Positions 39,501 through 50,638 are shown, counted from the first letter of the stretch. The stretch is DNA of 64,000 nt from an uncultured Holophagaceae bacterium (GCA_903884655.1 CAISFO010000055.1:1-64000); one strand, 5' to 3'. The notes: generated from the sequence alone by a model not told the origin. Program-made: numbers and translations.

Positions 39501-42245
39501 CTCGGCCTCTGGTGGCCCACGGACTGGTGGCAGGCGATCGCCGACTCCGCCTGCGCCGCCATCTCTCTGGCCACGGCCATCATCCTCTGGCCCCTGTTTC
39601 CTCAGATCATGGCCATTCCCAGCCCCCAGCAGCTGCAGGCGGTGAATCGCGAGCTGCAGAAGGAGAAGGCGGAACTGGAAACCACCCAGAGCCTGCTTCG
39701 CCAGGCCTACGACGAAGTGGAACAACGGGTGGAAGAGCGGACCCGGCAGCTGAGTGAAGAGATCGCCATCCGGAGAGAGACCGAGGATTCGCTCCGGGTC
39801 AGCGAAAGCCGCCTGTTCCTGGCCGCCCAGGCCGGGAAGGTCGGGATCTGGGACTGGGACGTGGTCCATGATGTGCTGACCTGGGACGCCAGCATGTATG
39901 CCCTGTACGGCCTCCGGGCGGAGGCGTTCAGCGGCGCCTACGAGGCCTGGTCCCGGGCCCTGCACCCCGAGGACCGCCAGCTGGCCGAAGACGAGATCCG
40001 GGGGGCCCTCCGCGGAGAACACGACTACTCGCTCGAGATCCGCGCCCTCCATCCCGATGGCTCGATCAGGATCCTGCTGGCCGCGGGCCAGGTGATCCGG
40101 GATGAGACCGGCCGCGCCGTCCGCATGATCGGCACCAACATCGACATCACCGATCGCAAACGCGCCGAGCTGGAACTCAACCAGCATCGCCAGCACCTGG
40201 AACGCCTCGTGGAACAGCGCACCGAAGAGCTGAAGGAAACCATGCTGGACCTCAAGGCCGCCAAGCAGTCGGCCGAGGCCGCGACCCAGGCCAAGAGCGA
40301 GTTCCTGGCGAACATGAGCCACGAGATCCGCACACCCATGAATGCCATCATCGGCATGACTCACCTGGCCCTGCAGACCGACCTCAACCCCAAGCAGAGC
40401 GACTACCTGGTCAAGGTCAAGAAGGCTTCGGATTCCCTCCTGGGAATCATCAACGACATTCTCGACTTCTCGAAGATCGAGGCCGGCAAGCTGGACATCG
40501 AAGCCACGGAATTCATGCTCGATGACGTGCTCGACCGGGTCACCAACCTGGTGGGTGCCCGCGCCACGGAGAAGCGTCTCGAATTCATGTTGGAGACGGC
40601 GTCCGACGTGCCTCCCTGGCTCGTGGGGGACCCCCTGCGCCTGGGCCAGGTCCTGACCAACCTCTGCAACAACGCGGTCAAGTTCACGGAGGCAGGGGAG
40701 ATCGTCCTCGTCACCATCAGATTGTCCGAGGTGGCCGAAGGGGGGGTGACCCTCCGCTTCTCGGTGCGAGACACGGGAATCGGAATGACCTCAGACCAGA
40801 CCGGTCAGCTCTTCCAGCCCTTCCGCCAGGTGGATCCGTCGAGCACCCGCCGGTTTGCCGGAACGGGTCTCGGCCTGGCCATCTGCAAGCATCTGGTTGA
40901 ATTGATGGGTGGTCGAATCTGGGTGGAAAGCGAGCCCGGGAAGGGCAGTGAATTCTTCTTCACGGCCACCTTTGGGGTTGGCGCCTCGCAGGCCCGGGAG
41001 CGACGCGAGGCTCCGGTCGACCTGCGCAACCTGAAGATCCTCGTCGTGGATGACAGCCAGAAGGCCCGGGAGATCCTGCAGGGCCTGCTCGGCTTGCTGG
41101 GCTACCGGGTGACGGTGGCCGGATCGGGAGCCGAAGCCCTGGTGGAGCTGGTCCGGGCAGGCACCGCGGATCCCTTCGACCTGGTCCTCCTGGACTGGAG
41201 GATGCCGGGCATGGATGGCTTCGAGGTCGCCCGGCAGATCCGCCGGCTGCCCTGGTCGGTGGCCCTCCCCAAGCTCTTCCTGCTCACGGCCTACGGGGAC
41301 GATGAGGTCCAGCGCCAGGTGGCGCAGGAACACCTGGATGGCTACCTTGCCAAGCCCGTGACCGCCTCCACCTTCTTCGATGCCATCGCCGGCGCCTTCC
41401 GGAGGGATGCCTTCCAGCCCGGCCCCGCAGCAGACACCCTGCCGGCGCTGCAGAACGTCCTGCTGGGCATTCGCGTCCTCCTTGTGGAGGACAACGACTT
41501 CAACCAGCAGGTCGCCGAAGAGCTGCTTACGGCGATGGGTGTCGCCGTCACCCTCGCGGTCAATGGCCAGGAAGCCCTGGAGAAAGTCCGTCATACCCCC
41601 TTCGATGCCGTGCTGATGGATCTGCAGATGCCTGTCATGGACGGCTACGAGGCCGTCACCTTGATGCGGCGGATTCCTGGTCTGAAAGCGACCCCGATCA
41701 TTGCCATGACCGCCCATGCCCTGGTTCAGGAACGCGACAAGTGCCTGGCCATCGGCATGAACGACTACGTCACGAAGCCGATCCATCCCGATCAGCTCGC
41801 TGGAGTTCTGGAGAAGTGGGTCAAGACCACACAAGCCGCACGGGCGGCTGGTCCGGCCAAAGGCCAGACCCTTGTGCCGGTGAGCCTTCCGGACCCCCTG
41901 GGAAACCTGCCCGGGATCTCGCAGCAGGAGGGGCTCCGCCTGGTGATGGGCCGCCTGGACCTCTACCGAAGTGTTCTCGCCAAATTCCTGGGACTCAAAT
42001 CCGACACGGCAGAGGACCTGCGTTCCGCGCTGGCCAGCCTGGACATGGAGAAGGCGGCCCGGATCGCCCACAGCATGATCGCGGGAGCCGCCACCATCGG
42101 CGCCGCCCAGCTCTCGGCGACCTCCCTGGCGCTCGAACAGGCCCTCCTGGAGGGTGGACCCACGACCTGGGCTCCGCTGGCATCCCGGTTCGAGCAGGAG
42201 CTTGAGACGGTCCTGGAGGGCCTCCGCCGCAACTTAAGGGCCTGA
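36522..42245 (+). CDS. Cu(I) P1B-ATPase fused to an ethylene-receptor-like (ETR1-type) hybrid histidine kinase
   Basis: 1907 residues, one uninterrupted frame. Order: degenerate HMA-like domain (about 1-70); HMA with GMSCASC (C88, C91); third HMA-like without Cys (153-220); P1B-1 Cu(I) ATPase (about 230-895) with TGES 417-420, CPC 521-523, DKTGT at D565, HP 604-605, GDGIND 775-780, YN 840-841 and M862/S866, the Cu(I) set; one extra span (about 901-920); ethylene-binding-type 3-span domain (about 938-1025) with Y952, I955, P956, I982, C985, H989 at ETR1 spacing, but N945 for Asp25; coiled coil; PAS (about 1094-1210); HisKA H1267; HATPase; receivers D1558 and D1700; HPt H1850. No break at the junction. 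Probably exports Cu(I) and senses copper, ethylene or another small ligand through the bound Cu(I); function is inference. Confidence 0.95.
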   Translation: MMKAAIHVPDLDSPRQAAEIEALKERLPGIMDICASVPHRMVEVTFEEGQLPGTHIRAALEALGCHPGPFLPMPALAKAILPVAGMSCASCAWVIETRLRELPGVTDASVDLAGEFLRVEFDRARVGLPAILRLVKQTGYTIPTGKVELPILGLGDPSAALPLERLLARQEGVLLAHVNWEAKHIILEFIPGLITVAELARLVRAAGFQVVSGPMPEADLALSSDPRTLDLQEQKRLLLLGLFLTVPLVLFSMARDLGLAGFPRDQFAMFIPATLVQFLVGASFYRGAWHSLRAGAANMDVLIVLGSSVAYVSSLGVTLGLIHSPHVYFETGAAIITLIRLGKYLESKAKGRASAALQTLLNLRPAMAQVLRGGAEVRLPLDQIEVGDRILVRPGGKVPVDGIICQGSSDFDESMLTGESMPVCKGPGDEVIGATLNHQGFITFEATRIGRDGTLAQIVRLVREAQTGKASIQKLTDEIGRHFVPIVLGLAALTFLGWILVARIPWPGAMLNAVAVLVIACPCAIGLATPTAILVGTTRGAESGLLFRSGEALERAGRVNTVVLDKTGTLTRGQAEVTGIVPLNGVAEEEVLRLAASAEQGSEHPLGLAILRAAQERKLPLEAPTCFRAHGGLGIRARVRGTRVLVGNARLMKNEGIEMGPLQACIDRLQTEGNTAVIVAAAVGEEPFQPLGVLALADTLKPEAKEAVAALRQLGLRVIMLTGDHRQTAEAIARQVGIDEVLAEVLPERKADVIRNLQGQAPAPGLPTPLVAMVGDGINDAPALAQADVGLALGTGTEVAMASAGITLMSGDLRSVGRAISLSRSTLQSVYQNLVWAFCYNIVLLPIAAYGLLSPMLAAGAMSFSSIYVIANSLRLRRISLQSLVAPKSILRQCLEFMPRTLAPAASLLLLIGMPLFAMQGGAEIQGVLAGRMTPNLMMVMAIANGLIVVAYGSIPVFLLVFIRKRKDIPFSGIILLFGAFILACSVTHFFHILGLWWPTDWWQAIADSACAAISLATAIILWPLFPQIMAIPSPQQLQAVNRELQKEKAELETTQSLLRQAYDEVEQRVEERTRQLSEEIAIRRETEDSLRVSESRLFLAAQAGKVGIWDWDVVHDVLTWDASMYALYGLRAEAFSGAYEAWSRALHPEDRQLAEDEIRGALRGEHDYSLEIRALHPDGSIRILLAAGQVIRDETGRAVRMIGTNIDITDRKRAELELNQHRQHLERLVEQRTEELKETMLDLKAAKQSAEAATQAKSEFLANMSHEIRTPMNAIIGMTHLALQTDLNPKQSDYLVKVKKASDSLLGIINDILDFSKIEAGKLDIEATEFMLDDVLDRVTNLVGARATEKRLEFMLETASDVPPWLVGDPLRLGQVLTNLCNNAVKFTEAGEIVLVTIRLSEVAEGGVTLRFSVRDTGIGMTSDQTGQLFQPFRQVDPSSTRRFAGTGLGLAICKHLVELMGGRIWVESEPGKGSEFFFTATFGVGASQARERREAPVDLRNLKILVVDDSQKAREILQGLLGLLGYRVTVAGSGAEALVELVRAGTADPFDLVLLDWRMPGMDGFEVARQIRRLPWSVALPKLFLLTAYGDDEVQRQVAQEHLDGYLAKPVTASTFFDAIAGAFRRDAFQPGPAADTLPALQNVLLGIRVLLVEDNDFNQQVAEELLTAMGVAVTLAVNGQEALEKVRHTPFDAVLMDLQMPVMDGYEAVTLMRRIPGLKATPIIAMTAHALVQERDKCLAIGMNDYVTKPIHPDQLAGVLEKWVKTTQAARAAGPAKGQTLVPVSLPDPLGNLPGISQQEGLRLVMGRLDLYRSVLAKFLGLKSDTAEDLRSALASLDMEKAARIAHSMIAGAATIGAAQLSATSLALEQALLEGGPTTWAPLASRFEQELETVLEGLRRNLRA

Positions 42246-42390
42246 GGGCCTTCCATTCACCTACTCCCAGGGACTTGAACGCGCTTCGCCACCGCGGCGG
42301 CCCACGGGGCAGCAGGCAGCACTCCTTGCCGCTGGAGGGTGGGTTGGACTGGCAAGAATTGCAGCTTTCCTTGGAGATTCCGATACGTTG

Positions 42391-45300
42391 ATGCAGGTGT
42401 TCTTGATGCTGCCCCGTGCCCTTGCAGTCTTGTGTCTGGCCTTCGTCCTGCCCTTGAAGGCGCAGGTGGCGGGCAGTTTCCCCGTGCGTCGCTATGGGAC
42501 GGACCAGGGTCTGGCCAGTGAAGTGGTCTCCGCGCTCGTGCAGGATCAGGCCGGGCGATTGTGGGCAGGCACGGAAGGGGGCCTAAGCTACTTCGATGGA
42601 AGCAGGTTCTCCCCATTCACCGGCCCCTTGCCTCCTGGTTTCGTGGTGAATCTGACGGTCGACCTGGATGGTACCCTCTGGGTGGCAACGGATGGCGGGT
42701 TGGCCCGGATCAGCCAGGGCCGGTCCAGGATCTACGGCGAGCCCGAGGGGATTCCGCGGGGCACAGTGCGAGAAGTCGTCAGGGATGCCGCAAGCCATCT
42801 CTGGGTGCTCATCGACTCCCAGGGCATCCGCGTCCAGCAAAGTCCCAATGGCTTCGGCAGTCCGGGGGTCTGGCCCGGCAAGGAGCCCCCCGCCCATCTG
42901 TTTGCCCACCCCTCGCTGGTCGGCGCCTGGGCCACCACCTCCCGGGCCATCTGGCACTGGGATCAAGGCGGCTGGATGCCGGTGGCCCCACCCCCCTTCG
43001 AGCCTGGCGAGGTCATCCAGGACCTCGCCATCGACAGCACCTTGAACCTCTGGGTGCGCACGGCCAGTTCCCTGTGGCGGCGGCGCGCAGAGGTCCCCCG
43101 TACCTGGACCGCCACGAAGATGGCCGGTGGGTACAGCCACATCTCCAGGCTGAGCCGGGATTCGGAAGGCTGGGTCTGGGTCGACAACGCCGCGGGTCTG
43201 TTGAGGGTCAAGGGAGATCAAAGCGAGCAGTTCGGACATGCCCGAGGGGAAGCCCTGGGGGGCATGGTGGACCAGGAGGGCGGCCTCTGGCTGCGCACGG
43301 ACAAGGGCGTGCTCCGGATTCTGGGGCAGACCCGGTGGCGCACCTATGGTCTCCAGGATGGGCTTCCCCTCGATACCGCCTGGCAGATGCTCCGGGACCG
43401 ACAGGGTCGCCTTTGGGTGGGGACGGACGCTGGACTGTGGGTCGAGGAGGGACGGCGGTTCAGACGGATCCTGACCGGACGGTTCCTGTCCATGGCCCTT
43501 GGAAAGGGCGACACCCTATGGGCGGCGGGGAGTCCTAGTGGAACGGTCCACCTGATCGACACCCGAACCCTTGCCACGACACCGCTCCGGATCGATGCCC
43601 TGCCCGTCGCCCGGATCACTCCAGGCTTGACCGTCGATGCCGAGGGCCTTCCCTGGGTGGCCGATGAGCGGGGTGGCGTGGTCCGGGGCACGAGATCAGG
43701 TCGGGACTGGACCTGGGAGACCATGCCGGTGGAGGGCGCTCCGCCCCGGGAAGTGCGAGGCCTGATCACCCTGTCGACCGGTGAGATCTTGATGCTTCAC
43801 GACCAGCGGGCCTCGCTCTGGAGCGGGGGCTCCTGGCACCCGGTTCCGGATGTGCTACCGGAGCAGCCTTATGTGGCCAGCGCGGGCTCCGGCGGGGAAG
43901 TGGTCATCGCCTATAAGACCCGGCCCATCCTCACCATCCACAGAATGAAGGGCGACCAACTGGTTCGAACCGGGATGGTCGATTTCACGGATGCCGGACG
44001 AAACCTGGTGGTCTACAGTGTCGGCATCGACATCAACCGCCAGATCTGGGCCGGGACCTCCTATGGACTGGGCTACGTGACTGGCGAAAACCAGCCCCGG
44101 CTCCGCCTCCTGGGCTCGGAGGACCGCCTGGTCAGCCCGGAATGTGACCAGGGCGCCCTGCTGGTGGAACCCGGGCGCATCTGGATCGGCACCCCATCCG
44201 GCCTGATGAGCCATGACCCGGTTTCAGACCCCATCCCGCAGATGTTGCGCCCACCCCTCATTCTCTCGGCACGGGTGGCTTCCCGCCCGCTCGACCTCTT
44301 CGAACCCGATCCAGAGCTGCCCCGCGACCGGAACGAGCTGGAAGTGAATTTCATGGTCCCCAACTACCAGGTGCAGGATGCCCTGGTCTATGAGGCCAGG
44401 CTGTCGGGAGTGGACCAGGGCTGGATCCGTCTCGAGAGTCCTTACCTTCGCTATGCGGGTCTCCCGGCTGGGCCCCATGTGCTGGAGCTGCGCGGGATCA
44501 CTCGCCAGGGGCTCCAGGGGCCAGTGACTTCGTTCCGGTTCCGGGTCCGGCCGGCCTGGTGGGAACGCTGGTGGATCCGGGGCCTCGGGCTGCTCGGCCT
44601 CGGGTCCCTCTTCCTGCTGGTGGTCAAGGTCCGCCAGGCCCAGCTGGAGCGGCGCAACCGGGAACTCATCGATGAAGTGGACCGCCAGACCTCGGCCCTG
44701 GTGCAGGCTTCCAATGCGAAGAGCGCCTTCCTGGCCAACATGAGCCACGAAATCAGGACACCGATGAACGCCATCATCGGCATGACCCACCTGGCCCTGC
44801 AGACGGAGCTCACGCCCAAGCAGCACGACTATCTGACCAAGGCGAAGCGGGCCTCGGATTCCTTGCTCGGCATCATCAACGACATCCTCGATTTCTCCAA
44901 GATCGAGGCGGGCAAGCTCGACATTGAAGCTCAGGAGTTCCTGCTCGAAGATGTCCTGGAGCGGGTGATCGCCCTGGTGGGCACCCGGGCTAGTGAGAAA
45001 CGGCTGGAATGGCTGGTGGAGATCGCGCCGGAGGTGCCGCGTACCCTCGTCGGCGACCCCCTGCGGCTCGGCCAGCTCCTGGTGAACATCTGCAGCAATG
45101 CGATCAAGTTCACCGACGTCGGCGAAGTCGTCTTGTCCGCCCTTCCCTGCGCCCCGCCAAGCGAGCGCAAGGTGGAGCTCCAGTTCTCGATCCGCGACAC
45201 CGGGATCGGGATGTCGGAGCAACAGAAGGAACAGTTGTTCCAGGCCTTCCACCAGGTGGATCCCTCCAGCACGCGCCGCTTCGCCGGGACCGGTCTGGGC

Positions 45301-46674
45301 CTGGCCATCTGCAGGCACTTGGTGGAGCTCATGGGAGGCCGCATCTGGGTGGAAAGCGAGCCTGGAAAGGGGAGCGTGTTCTGCTTCACCCTCACGTTCG
45401 GCTTGAGTGAGAATGCATTGCCCACCCTCCTGGAAGGAGCCCGGGACCTTCAAGGATTGCAGGTTCTTCTCGTGGACGACTGCGGGAAGGCACGGGAAAT
45501 CCTGCTCGAGCTGCTCGTGTCGCAGGGTTGCCGTGTCACGGTGGCAGGCTCCGGAGCGGAAGGACTGGCCACACTCTCCCGGAAGGACCCGGCCACCCGA
45601 TTCGACCTGGTCCTCCTGGACGGGAACATGCCCGAGATGGATGGTTTCGAGACCGCCCGTCGGATCCGCCTACTCCCCTGGCCAGCTGCGAAACCCAAGC
45701 TCATCCTCATGGGCGGCTTCGGCGATGAAGCATTCCAGCGGCAGACCTCGATGGAACAGCTGGACGGTCTTCTGACCAAGCCGGTGACGGCGACCAGACT
45801 GGTTGAAGCCATCAAGGACGCGATCCATCCGGATGCCCGCCGGGCGACTCCGGCCGTGCGCTCCGCCTCCACCGTGGAACCGGTGCTGAATGGGGCCCAC
45901 ATCCTGCTGGTGGAAGACAACGACTTCAACCAGCAGGTCGCCGAGGAGCTCTTGATTGCGGCCGGCATGGTGGTCACCATCGCCTCCAACGGGAAGGAGG
46001 CTCTGGACCTCACCGATGGGACCAGGTTCGATGCCGTGTTGATGGACCTGCAGATGCCCATCATGGATGGCTACGAATCGGTGGCACTGATGCGAGAACG
46101 GCGGGACCTCCAGTCCCTTCCCATCATCGCCATGACAGCTCACGCCCTGCTGGCGGAACGCGAGAAATGCCTGGCCATCGGCATGAACGACTATGTCACC
46201 AAGCCCATCGATCCTGCCCAGCTGTACCAGATTCTCCGAAAGTGGGTCGCACCCCGTCACGCCATGACACCGCGGATCCAGCCAGTCACGACCTTCCCTC
46301 CGCCCACGAGCAGCTTCGATGACCTTGGTCCCTTGCCAGGCATATCTGTGCAGGTCGGCCTCGACTTCGCCATGGGGCGAAGGGACCTCTACCGGAATGT
46401 CCTCGACAAGTTCCTGTCACTCAAATCCAACACAGCCTCCGACCTGTATTCCGCACTGGAAAATCGGCAGGTGGAAACGGCCACACGGATCGCCCACAGC
46501 ATGATCGCCGGAGCCGCCACCATCGGCGCCGGCCGGCTCTCTGCCACGGCCCTGGAGCTCGAACAGGCCCTCCTTGATGGCGAAACGTCCACCTGGGAAG
46601 ACCTGGCGGCAAGGTTCGAACAGGATCTCGAGGAAGTCCTGGATGGGCTGAGAGCCCACCCGGGCATGCCCTAG
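42391..46674 (+). CDS. Hybrid histidine kinase with two-component-regulator beta-propeller sensor
   Basis: 1427 residues. Order: signal sequence (about 1-25), periplasmic Reg_prop beta-propeller (about 30-625; repeats such as [38 protein letters not shown]), Y_Y_Y domain (about 645-715), span (about 728-748), HisKA H786 ([16 protein letters not shown]), HATPase, receivers D1077 and D1219, HPt H1369. This layout is best known from Bacteroides polysaccharide sensors, which bind glycans. No polysaccharide locus is adjacent. From the HisKA to the C-terminus it is closely similar to the preceding fusion kinase, pointing to duplication of the output module. It starts 145 bp after that gene. ATG 42391 is chosen; a TTG directly before and an ATG five codons later are possible. 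Confidence 0.92.
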   Translation: MQVFLMLPRALAVLCLAFVLPLKAQVAGSFPVRRYGTDQGLASEVVSALVQDQAGRLWAGTEGGLSYFDGSRFSPFTGPLPPGFVVNLTVDLDGTLWVATDGGLARISQGRSRIYGEPEGIPRGTVREVVRDAASHLWVLIDSQGIRVQQSPNGFGSPGVWPGKEPPAHLFAHPSLVGAWATTSRAIWHWDQGGWMPVAPPPFEPGEVIQDLAIDSTLNLWVRTASSLWRRRAEVPRTWTATKMAGGYSHISRLSRDSEGWVWVDNAAGLLRVKGDQSEQFGHARGEALGGMVDQEGGLWLRTDKGVLRILGQTRWRTYGLQDGLPLDTAWQMLRDRQGRLWVGTDAGLWVEEGRRFRRILTGRFLSMALGKGDTLWAAGSPSGTVHLIDTRTLATTPLRIDALPVARITPGLTVDAEGLPWVADERGGVVRGTRSGRDWTWETMPVEGAPPREVRGLITLSTGEILMLHDQRASLWSGGSWHPVPDVLPEQPYVASAGSGGEVVIAYKTRPILTIHRMKGDQLVRTGMVDFTDAGRNLVVYSVGIDINRQIWAGTSYGLGYVTGENQPRLRLLGSEDRLVSPECDQGALLVEPGRIWIGTPSGLMSHDPVSDPIPQMLRPPLILSARVASRPLDLFEPDPELPRDRNELEVNFMVPNYQVQDALVYEARLSGVDQGWIRLESPYLRYAGLPAGPHVLELRGITRQGLQGPVTSFRFRVRPAWWERWWIRGLGLLGLGSLFLLVVKVRQAQLERRNRELIDEVDRQTSALVQASNAKSAFLANMSHEIRTPMNAIIGMTHLALQTELTPKQHDYLTKAKRASDSLLGIINDILDFSKIEAGKLDIEAQEFLLEDVLERVIALVGTRASEKRLEWLVEIAPEVPRTLVGDPLRLGQLLVNICSNAIKFTDVGEVVLSALPCAPPSERKVELQFSIRDTGIGMSEQQKEQLFQAFHQVDPSSTRRFAGTGLGLAICRHLVELMGGRIWVESEPGKGSVFCFTLTFGLSENALPTLLEGARDLQGLQVLLVDDCGKAREILLELLVSQGCRVTVAGSGAEGLATLSRKDPATRFDLVLLDGNMPEMDGFETARRIRLLPWPAAKPKLILMGGFGDEAFQRQTSMEQLDGLLTKPVTATRLVEAIKDAIHPDARRATPAVRSASTVEPVLNGAHILLVEDNDFNQQVAEELLIAAGMVVTIASNGKEALDLTDGTRFDAVLMDLQMPIMDGYESVALMRERRDLQSLPIIAMTAHALLAEREKCLAIGMNDYVTKPIDPAQLYQILRKWVAPRHAMTPRIQPVTTFPPPTSSFDDLGPLPGISVQVGLDFAMGRRDLYRNVLDKFLSLKSNTASDLYSALENRQVETATRIAHSMIAGAATIGAGRLSATALELEQALLDGETSTWEDLAARFEQDLEEVLDGLRAHPGMP

Positions 46675-46781
46675 CTCGATCCGCCTGGTGGCAACTCCAC
46701 TGCCCCAGGATGGCCGCACGCCTGGAAATCACCCCTGGCTCGCGCACAACCAGCCTAGAATCGCCGCATGCCCCGGAGCCG

Positions 46782-47240
46782 ATGATGAGACGTTTGTGCT
46801 TGCTGCTCCTGCTGGCCTGCAGCCTTCCAGCCCTGGCTGAAGATGGCTGCAAATCGAAGCTTCAGGAGTTTGTCAACCGGAGCGGATTCACGGTCAAAGT
46901 GGCGAGACCCTGCCAGGTCTGGGTGGCCATCGACGCCCTTTCCATTCCCCGGGAGGGTGGCCTGCAGGGCATGCTGCTGATTGCCCAGGAAGGAGAACTG
47001 GGCATCCTCGGGACCGTCGTGCAGACCAAGGCCAAGCTGAGCCTTTCCGCTGAGCTCATGACGAGGCTGCTCCAAATGAACAACGAGATCGAATTCGCAA
47101 AGGTGGGCCTCGACAGCGACGGTGACTTGTTCATCCGGGCTGAACTCCGCATGAATACCCTCACCGAGGAGGAATTCAAGGCCACCGTGAAGAACCTCAC
47201 CGAAGCCAGCGCCAAGGTCTACGCGGCGTTGAAGAAGTGA
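46782..47240 (+). CDS. Secreted protein, YbjN/chaperone-fold-like, function unknown
   Basis: 152 residues with a clear signal peptide (MMRRLCLLLLLACSLPALAE). The mature part (LQEFVNRSGFTVKV..., LLQMNNEIEFAKVGLDSDGDLFIRAEL, EEFKATVKNLTEASAKVYAALK) has the alternating strand-helix pattern of YbjN or type III secretion chaperone-like folds; that is a pattern judgement. Two Cys in the mature part may form a disulfide. GGAG lies just upstream of the chosen ATG. It follows the propeller kinase by 107 bp on the same strand and is convergent with recG. Confidence 0.65.
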   Translation: MMRRLCLLLLLACSLPALAEDGCKSKLQEFVNRSGFTVKVARPCQVWVAIDALSIPREGGLQGMLLIAQEGELGILGTVVQTKAKLSLSAELMTRLLQMNNEIEFAKVGLDSDGDLFIRAELRMNTLTEEEFKATVKNLTEASAKVYAALKK

Positions 47241-47255
47241 CTTTCCCACCGGCGG

Positions 47256-49340
47256 TCAGCTTATTTCCGCCAGCCTGAACCGGGTCTGCTCCCGCCTCAA
47301 CCAGTCGCTCTGGGCCTCGCTAAGACCGATATTCAGGGCCCGATCCGCTGCCTCGCGGCACCGCAGGAGCAGCGCCCGGTCCCGCACCAGATCCGCCACC
47401 TGGAAGCGCGGCAACCCCGCCTGCTTCACGCCGAAGAACTCGCCGGGCCCTCGCAATTCCAGATCCCGCTGGGCGATGCGGAAGCCGTCCTGGGTCTCGA
47501 CCAGGGTTTGCAGGCGCTCGGTCTCCGACCCGCTGATCATGAGGAAATGGCTGGCGTGCTCACCCCGGCCCACGCGGCCCCGCAGCTGGTGAAGCTGGCT
47601 CAGGCCGAAGCGCTCGGCATGATCGACCACCATGACCGTGGCATTGGGCACGTCCACGCCCACTTCGATCACCGTGGTGGCCAGCAGGATCTTCGCTTCG
47701 CCGGACACGAAGCGGGCCATGCGGGCCGCCATCTCGTCGGCCTTCAGGCGGCCATGCACCACTTCGATGACCTCGTCCGGAAAGATGCCCCGCAGCAGGG
47801 CCTCCATGGCCTGGATATCCCGGAGCTGCACCTTGCCCTCGTCCGAGGGATCGATGCTGGGGCTCACCACGAAGGCCTGGCGGCCCGCGGCCAGCTCCCG
47901 GCGCACCTGCTCCCAGGCCCGTTCCGCGAACTCGGGTTTGTGCAGCTTCGTCCGGATGGGCTGGCGCCCGGGTGGCAACTCGTCCAGTACGCTCTGGTCC
48001 AGGTCCCCGAACACCGCGAGGGCCAGCGAACGGGGGATGGGTGTGGCGCTCATCACCAGCCAGTGGGGATCGCCGCCCTTCTCCTTCAGGGCCTCACGCT
48101 GCTTGACGCCGAAGCGGTGCTGCTCGTCCACCACCACCAGTTGCAGCCGGTGGAAGCTCACCGCCTCCTGGAACAAGGCGTGGGTGCCCACCACATAGCG
48201 GGCCTCGCCACTGGCGATACGGGCCATGGCGGCGCGTTTCTCGGCGGACTTCATGCCCCCCAGCAGCAGCTGCAAGGAACCAGCCTGCTCACCGAGGTAG
48301 CGGCTGAAACTGGCGGCGTGCTGCCGGGCCAGTACTTCCGTGGGCACCAGCAGAGCGCCCTGCCCGCCGGTTTCGGCGACCATGGCCATGGCCAGCAGAG
48401 CCACCAGCGTCTTCCCGCTGCCCACGTCTCCCTGCAGGAGCCGGTTCATCACCCGGCCCGAGGTGAGGTCCGCCACGATCTCCTTGAACGCCCGCCGCTG
48501 GGCGCCAGTGAGGTGGAAGGGCAGGAAGCCCCGCAGCCGCTCCCGCAGCTCCGGCGAGGTGGGTACCACCAGGCCTTTCCGTTTGAGCCGTCCATCCCGG
48601 CGCAGGGCAATGCCCAGGGAGAAAGCAAACAGTTCCTCCGAGGCCAGCCGTCGATGGGCAGGGGTGGTGCCGGCTTCCAGCTCCTGGGCCTCGCTCGCAT
48701 CAGGGGGGTCGTGCAGCAGGCGCAAGGCGGTCAGGGTGTCCGGCAGATCCTTCGCGAGGTCGTGAGGAAGCCAGTCCTCCGCCAACTGCACACGGTCCTG
48801 GGCCTCTGCGACCAGTTTCTGCCGCACCCGCCCAGGTACGATGCCCAGCTTGCGGTACAAAGGCAGGTAGCGGCGCACCCAGCCGATGTCCCCGCTCCGC
48901 TCCATCACCTCGAACTGGGGTCCCCGCATTTCGAGCCCGTGGCGCCCCAGGACCAGCGCACCGAACACCAGGAGCCGGTCCCCCACCTTCAGACTGCGTC
49001 CCAGGTAGGGCTGATTGAACCAGAGGAGCCGCAGGGTGCCCGTCCCGTCCCCGAGCAGAACCTCTGTGAGGGCCAGGCGCTGGATCCGGGTACTGCTCTG
49101 GCGCAGGTCCTGGATGGTACCCAGCACCGTCACGATGCCGGAATCCTGAGCCTCGAAGCCGCGCATGTCCAGGCTGCCCAGGGGCCTCAGGCTGCCCCGA
49201 TCCACGTAGCGGTAGGGCAGGCTCCACAGCAGGTCGCGCAGCGTGTCGATGCCCGCTTCCTGCAAGGCCGCCGCCCGCGCCGGACCCAGGCCCCGAAGGA
49301 CCGTGACCTTGGACGAGAGCGGAAGCGGAGCGAGGGACAT
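47256..49340 (-). CDS. recG: ATP-dependent DNA helicase RecG
   Basis: 694 residues, normal length. Branch-migrates replication forks and Holliday junctions. An N-terminal helix-hairpin/OB wedge domain (KVTVLRGLGPARAAALQEAGI, then LPYRYVDRG), helicase motif I GDVGSGKTLVALLA, motif II VDEQHRFG (DEQH, typical of RecG/Mfd), motif III MSATPIPRSLAL, motif VI QLRGRVGRGEHASH. No damage to motifs. Convergent with the secreted-protein gene; 53 bp downstream of the trans-sulfuration gene. Confidence 0.97.
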   Translation of the reverse strand: MSLAPLPLSSKVTVLRGLGPARAAALQEAGIDTLRDLLWSLPYRYVDRGSLRPLGSLDMRGFEAQDSGIVTVLGTIQDLRQSSTRIQRLALTEVLLGDGTGTLRLLWFNQPYLGRSLKVGDRLLVFGALVLGRHGLEMRGPQFEVMERSGDIGWVRRYLPLYRKLGIVPGRVRQKLVAEAQDRVQLAEDWLPHDLAKDLPDTLTALRLLHDPPDASEAQELEAGTTPAHRRLASEELFAFSLGIALRRDGRLKRKGLVVPTSPELRERLRGFLPFHLTGAQRRAFKEIVADLTSGRVMNRLLQGDVGSGKTLVALLAMAMVAETGGQGALLVPTEVLARQHAASFSRYLGEQAGSLQLLLGGMKSAEKRAAMARIASGEARYVVGTHALFQEAVSFHRLQLVVVDEQHRFGVKQREALKEKGGDPHWLVMSATPIPRSLALAVFGDLDQSVLDELPPGRQPIRTKLHKPEFAERAWEQVRRELAAGRQAFVVSPSIDPSDEGKVQLRDIQAMEALLRGIFPDEVIEVVHGRLKADEMAARMARFVSGEAKILLATTVIEVGVDVPNATVMVVDHAERFGLSQLHQLRGRVGRGEHASHFLMISGSETERLQTLVETQDGFRIAQRDLELRGPGEFFGVKQAGLPRFQVADLVRDRALLLRCREAADRALNIGLSEAQSDWLRREQTRFRLAEIS

Positions 49341-49393
49341 GGCTGGAGTTCAGCCTAGCCGCAGCCCTCGTCCTGCACCATTTGGACCTGGGC

Positions 49394-50602
49394 CTAGACG
49401 TGTACCGCTGTGCGGGCCATGGCCTTGACCAGGGCCTGTTCGAGGTCCGCCCAGAGGTCCTCGGGGCCTTCGAGCCCCACCGACAGCCGCATGAGCGACT
49501 GGGAGACGCCACTGTGCTCGCGGGCTTCGGCGTTCACCACCCGGTGAGTCAGTGCGGCAGGATGCTGGATGAGGGTGTCCACGCTGCCGAGGGACACGGC
49601 GGGGGTCATGAGTTTCACTTCTGCCATGACCGTGGAGGCCGCCTCGAAGCCACCCACCAGTTCGAAGGCGATGAGGGAACCGGGGCCCTTCATCTGGCGG
49701 CCCAGCAGTCCCTTGGGATCCTGGCCCGGCAGGCCGGGGAAGTGCACGGCGGTAATGGCGGGGTGCTTGGCCAGGCGCTCCGCCAGGACCTTGGCGCCCT
49801 CCTGCTGGGCCCTGACCCGCAGCGGCAGGGTGGGCAGGCCACGGTGCAGCAGGTAGGCGGCCAGGGGATGCAGGACGTTGCCGGTGATGACGCGCACCTT
49901 GCGCAGTTCCGTGGCCCAGTCCTTGTTGGTGGCCACCAGACCCGCCAGCACATCACCATGGCCGCCCAGGAACTTGGTGGCGCTGTGGAGGACCAGGGTC
50001 ACGCCCTGCTTGATGGGGTTCTGCAGGATGGGTGTGGCGAAGGTGTTGTCGACCAGCACGGGCACCTTGCCCGCCTGGCGCACCACATCCTCGAGGTCCA
50101 GCAGGGCCAGGGTGGGATTGGCCGGCGTTTCCACGATCACCATGGCCGTGTCGGGACGCATGGCCGCGGCGATGCCATCGGCCTCGGCCCAGGTCACTTC
50201 GAGGCCCAGCATGCCTGAGGCCAGCAGATGGTCCGTCCCGCCGTAGATGGGCCGCACGGCCACGATATGGCTGCCCCGCGTCTTGGCGGCCATGAGGCTC
50301 GCGGTCACCGCCGCCATGCCGGAGCTGAAGGCCACGCATTCCTCGGCGCCCTCCAGCTGGGCCAGTGCCTCTTCGTACCGGGCCACGGTGGGGTTGTAGA
50401 GCCTTGAATAGACAGGGCTTCCCATGGGCAGGCCGCCCATGGCCATGGCCTCAAGGCTCTGGCCGCCCTCTTCCAGGTTGTGCAGAGGGTAGGTGCTGCT
50501 GAGGTCGATGGGCATCGCATGGATCCCCTGCTCGTGCAGCACTTCGCGACCGGCATGAACGGCCTGGGTTTCCTGTGACATCGAGGCGGTGGGACGGGTC
50601 AT
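49394..50602 (-). CDS. Trans-sulfuration family PLP enzyme (cystathionine gamma-lyase/synthase or methionine gamma-lyase)
   Basis: 402 residues, Cys/Met-metabolism family. PLP Lys in LVLHSATKFLGGHGDV, PLP-phosphate region SSGMAAVTASLM, active-site YSRLYNPTVARYEEALA, and NPTLALLDLEDV, LVDNTFATP. The members (MetB, CGL, MGL, MetZ) cannot be told apart reliably by eye. The start 50602 has AGGAG upstream. The divergent Lrp-type gene across a 67-bp gap with a perfect palindrome suggests it is controlled by that regulator in response to an amino acid, which fits a catabolic lyase such as methionine gamma-lyase as well as a biosynthetic role. Confidence 0.9.
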   Translation of the reverse strand: MTRPTASMSQETQAVHAGREVLHEQGIHAMPIDLSSTYPLHNLEEGGQSLEAMAMGGLPMGSPVYSRLYNPTVARYEEALAQLEGAEECVAFSSGMAAVTASLMAAKTRGSHIVAVRPIYGGTDHLLASGMLGLEVTWAEADGIAAAMRPDTAMVIVETPANPTLALLDLEDVVRQAGKVPVLVDNTFATPILQNPIKQGVTLVLHSATKFLGGHGDVLAGLVATNKDWATELRKVRVITGNVLHPLAAYLLHRGLPTLPLRVRAQQEGAKVLAERLAKHPAITAVHFPGLPGQDPKGLLGRQMKGPGSLIAFELVGGFEAASTVMAEVKLMTPAVSLGSVDTLIQHPAALTHRVVNAEAREHSGVSQSLMRLSVGLEGPEDLWADLEQALVKAMARTAVHV

Positions 50603-50638
50603 GGGACAACTCCTGTCCCCTCAATGTAGGTTCGATCG

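Noticed and set aside
37884..40364. Very long open frame (826 codons) on the minus strand inside the fusion gene
   Set aside because: It is the complementary-strand shadow of GC-rich codons; the protein is low-complexity (Gly/His/Gln/Asp-rich), has no motifs, and covers the conserved ATPase and kinase coding sequence.
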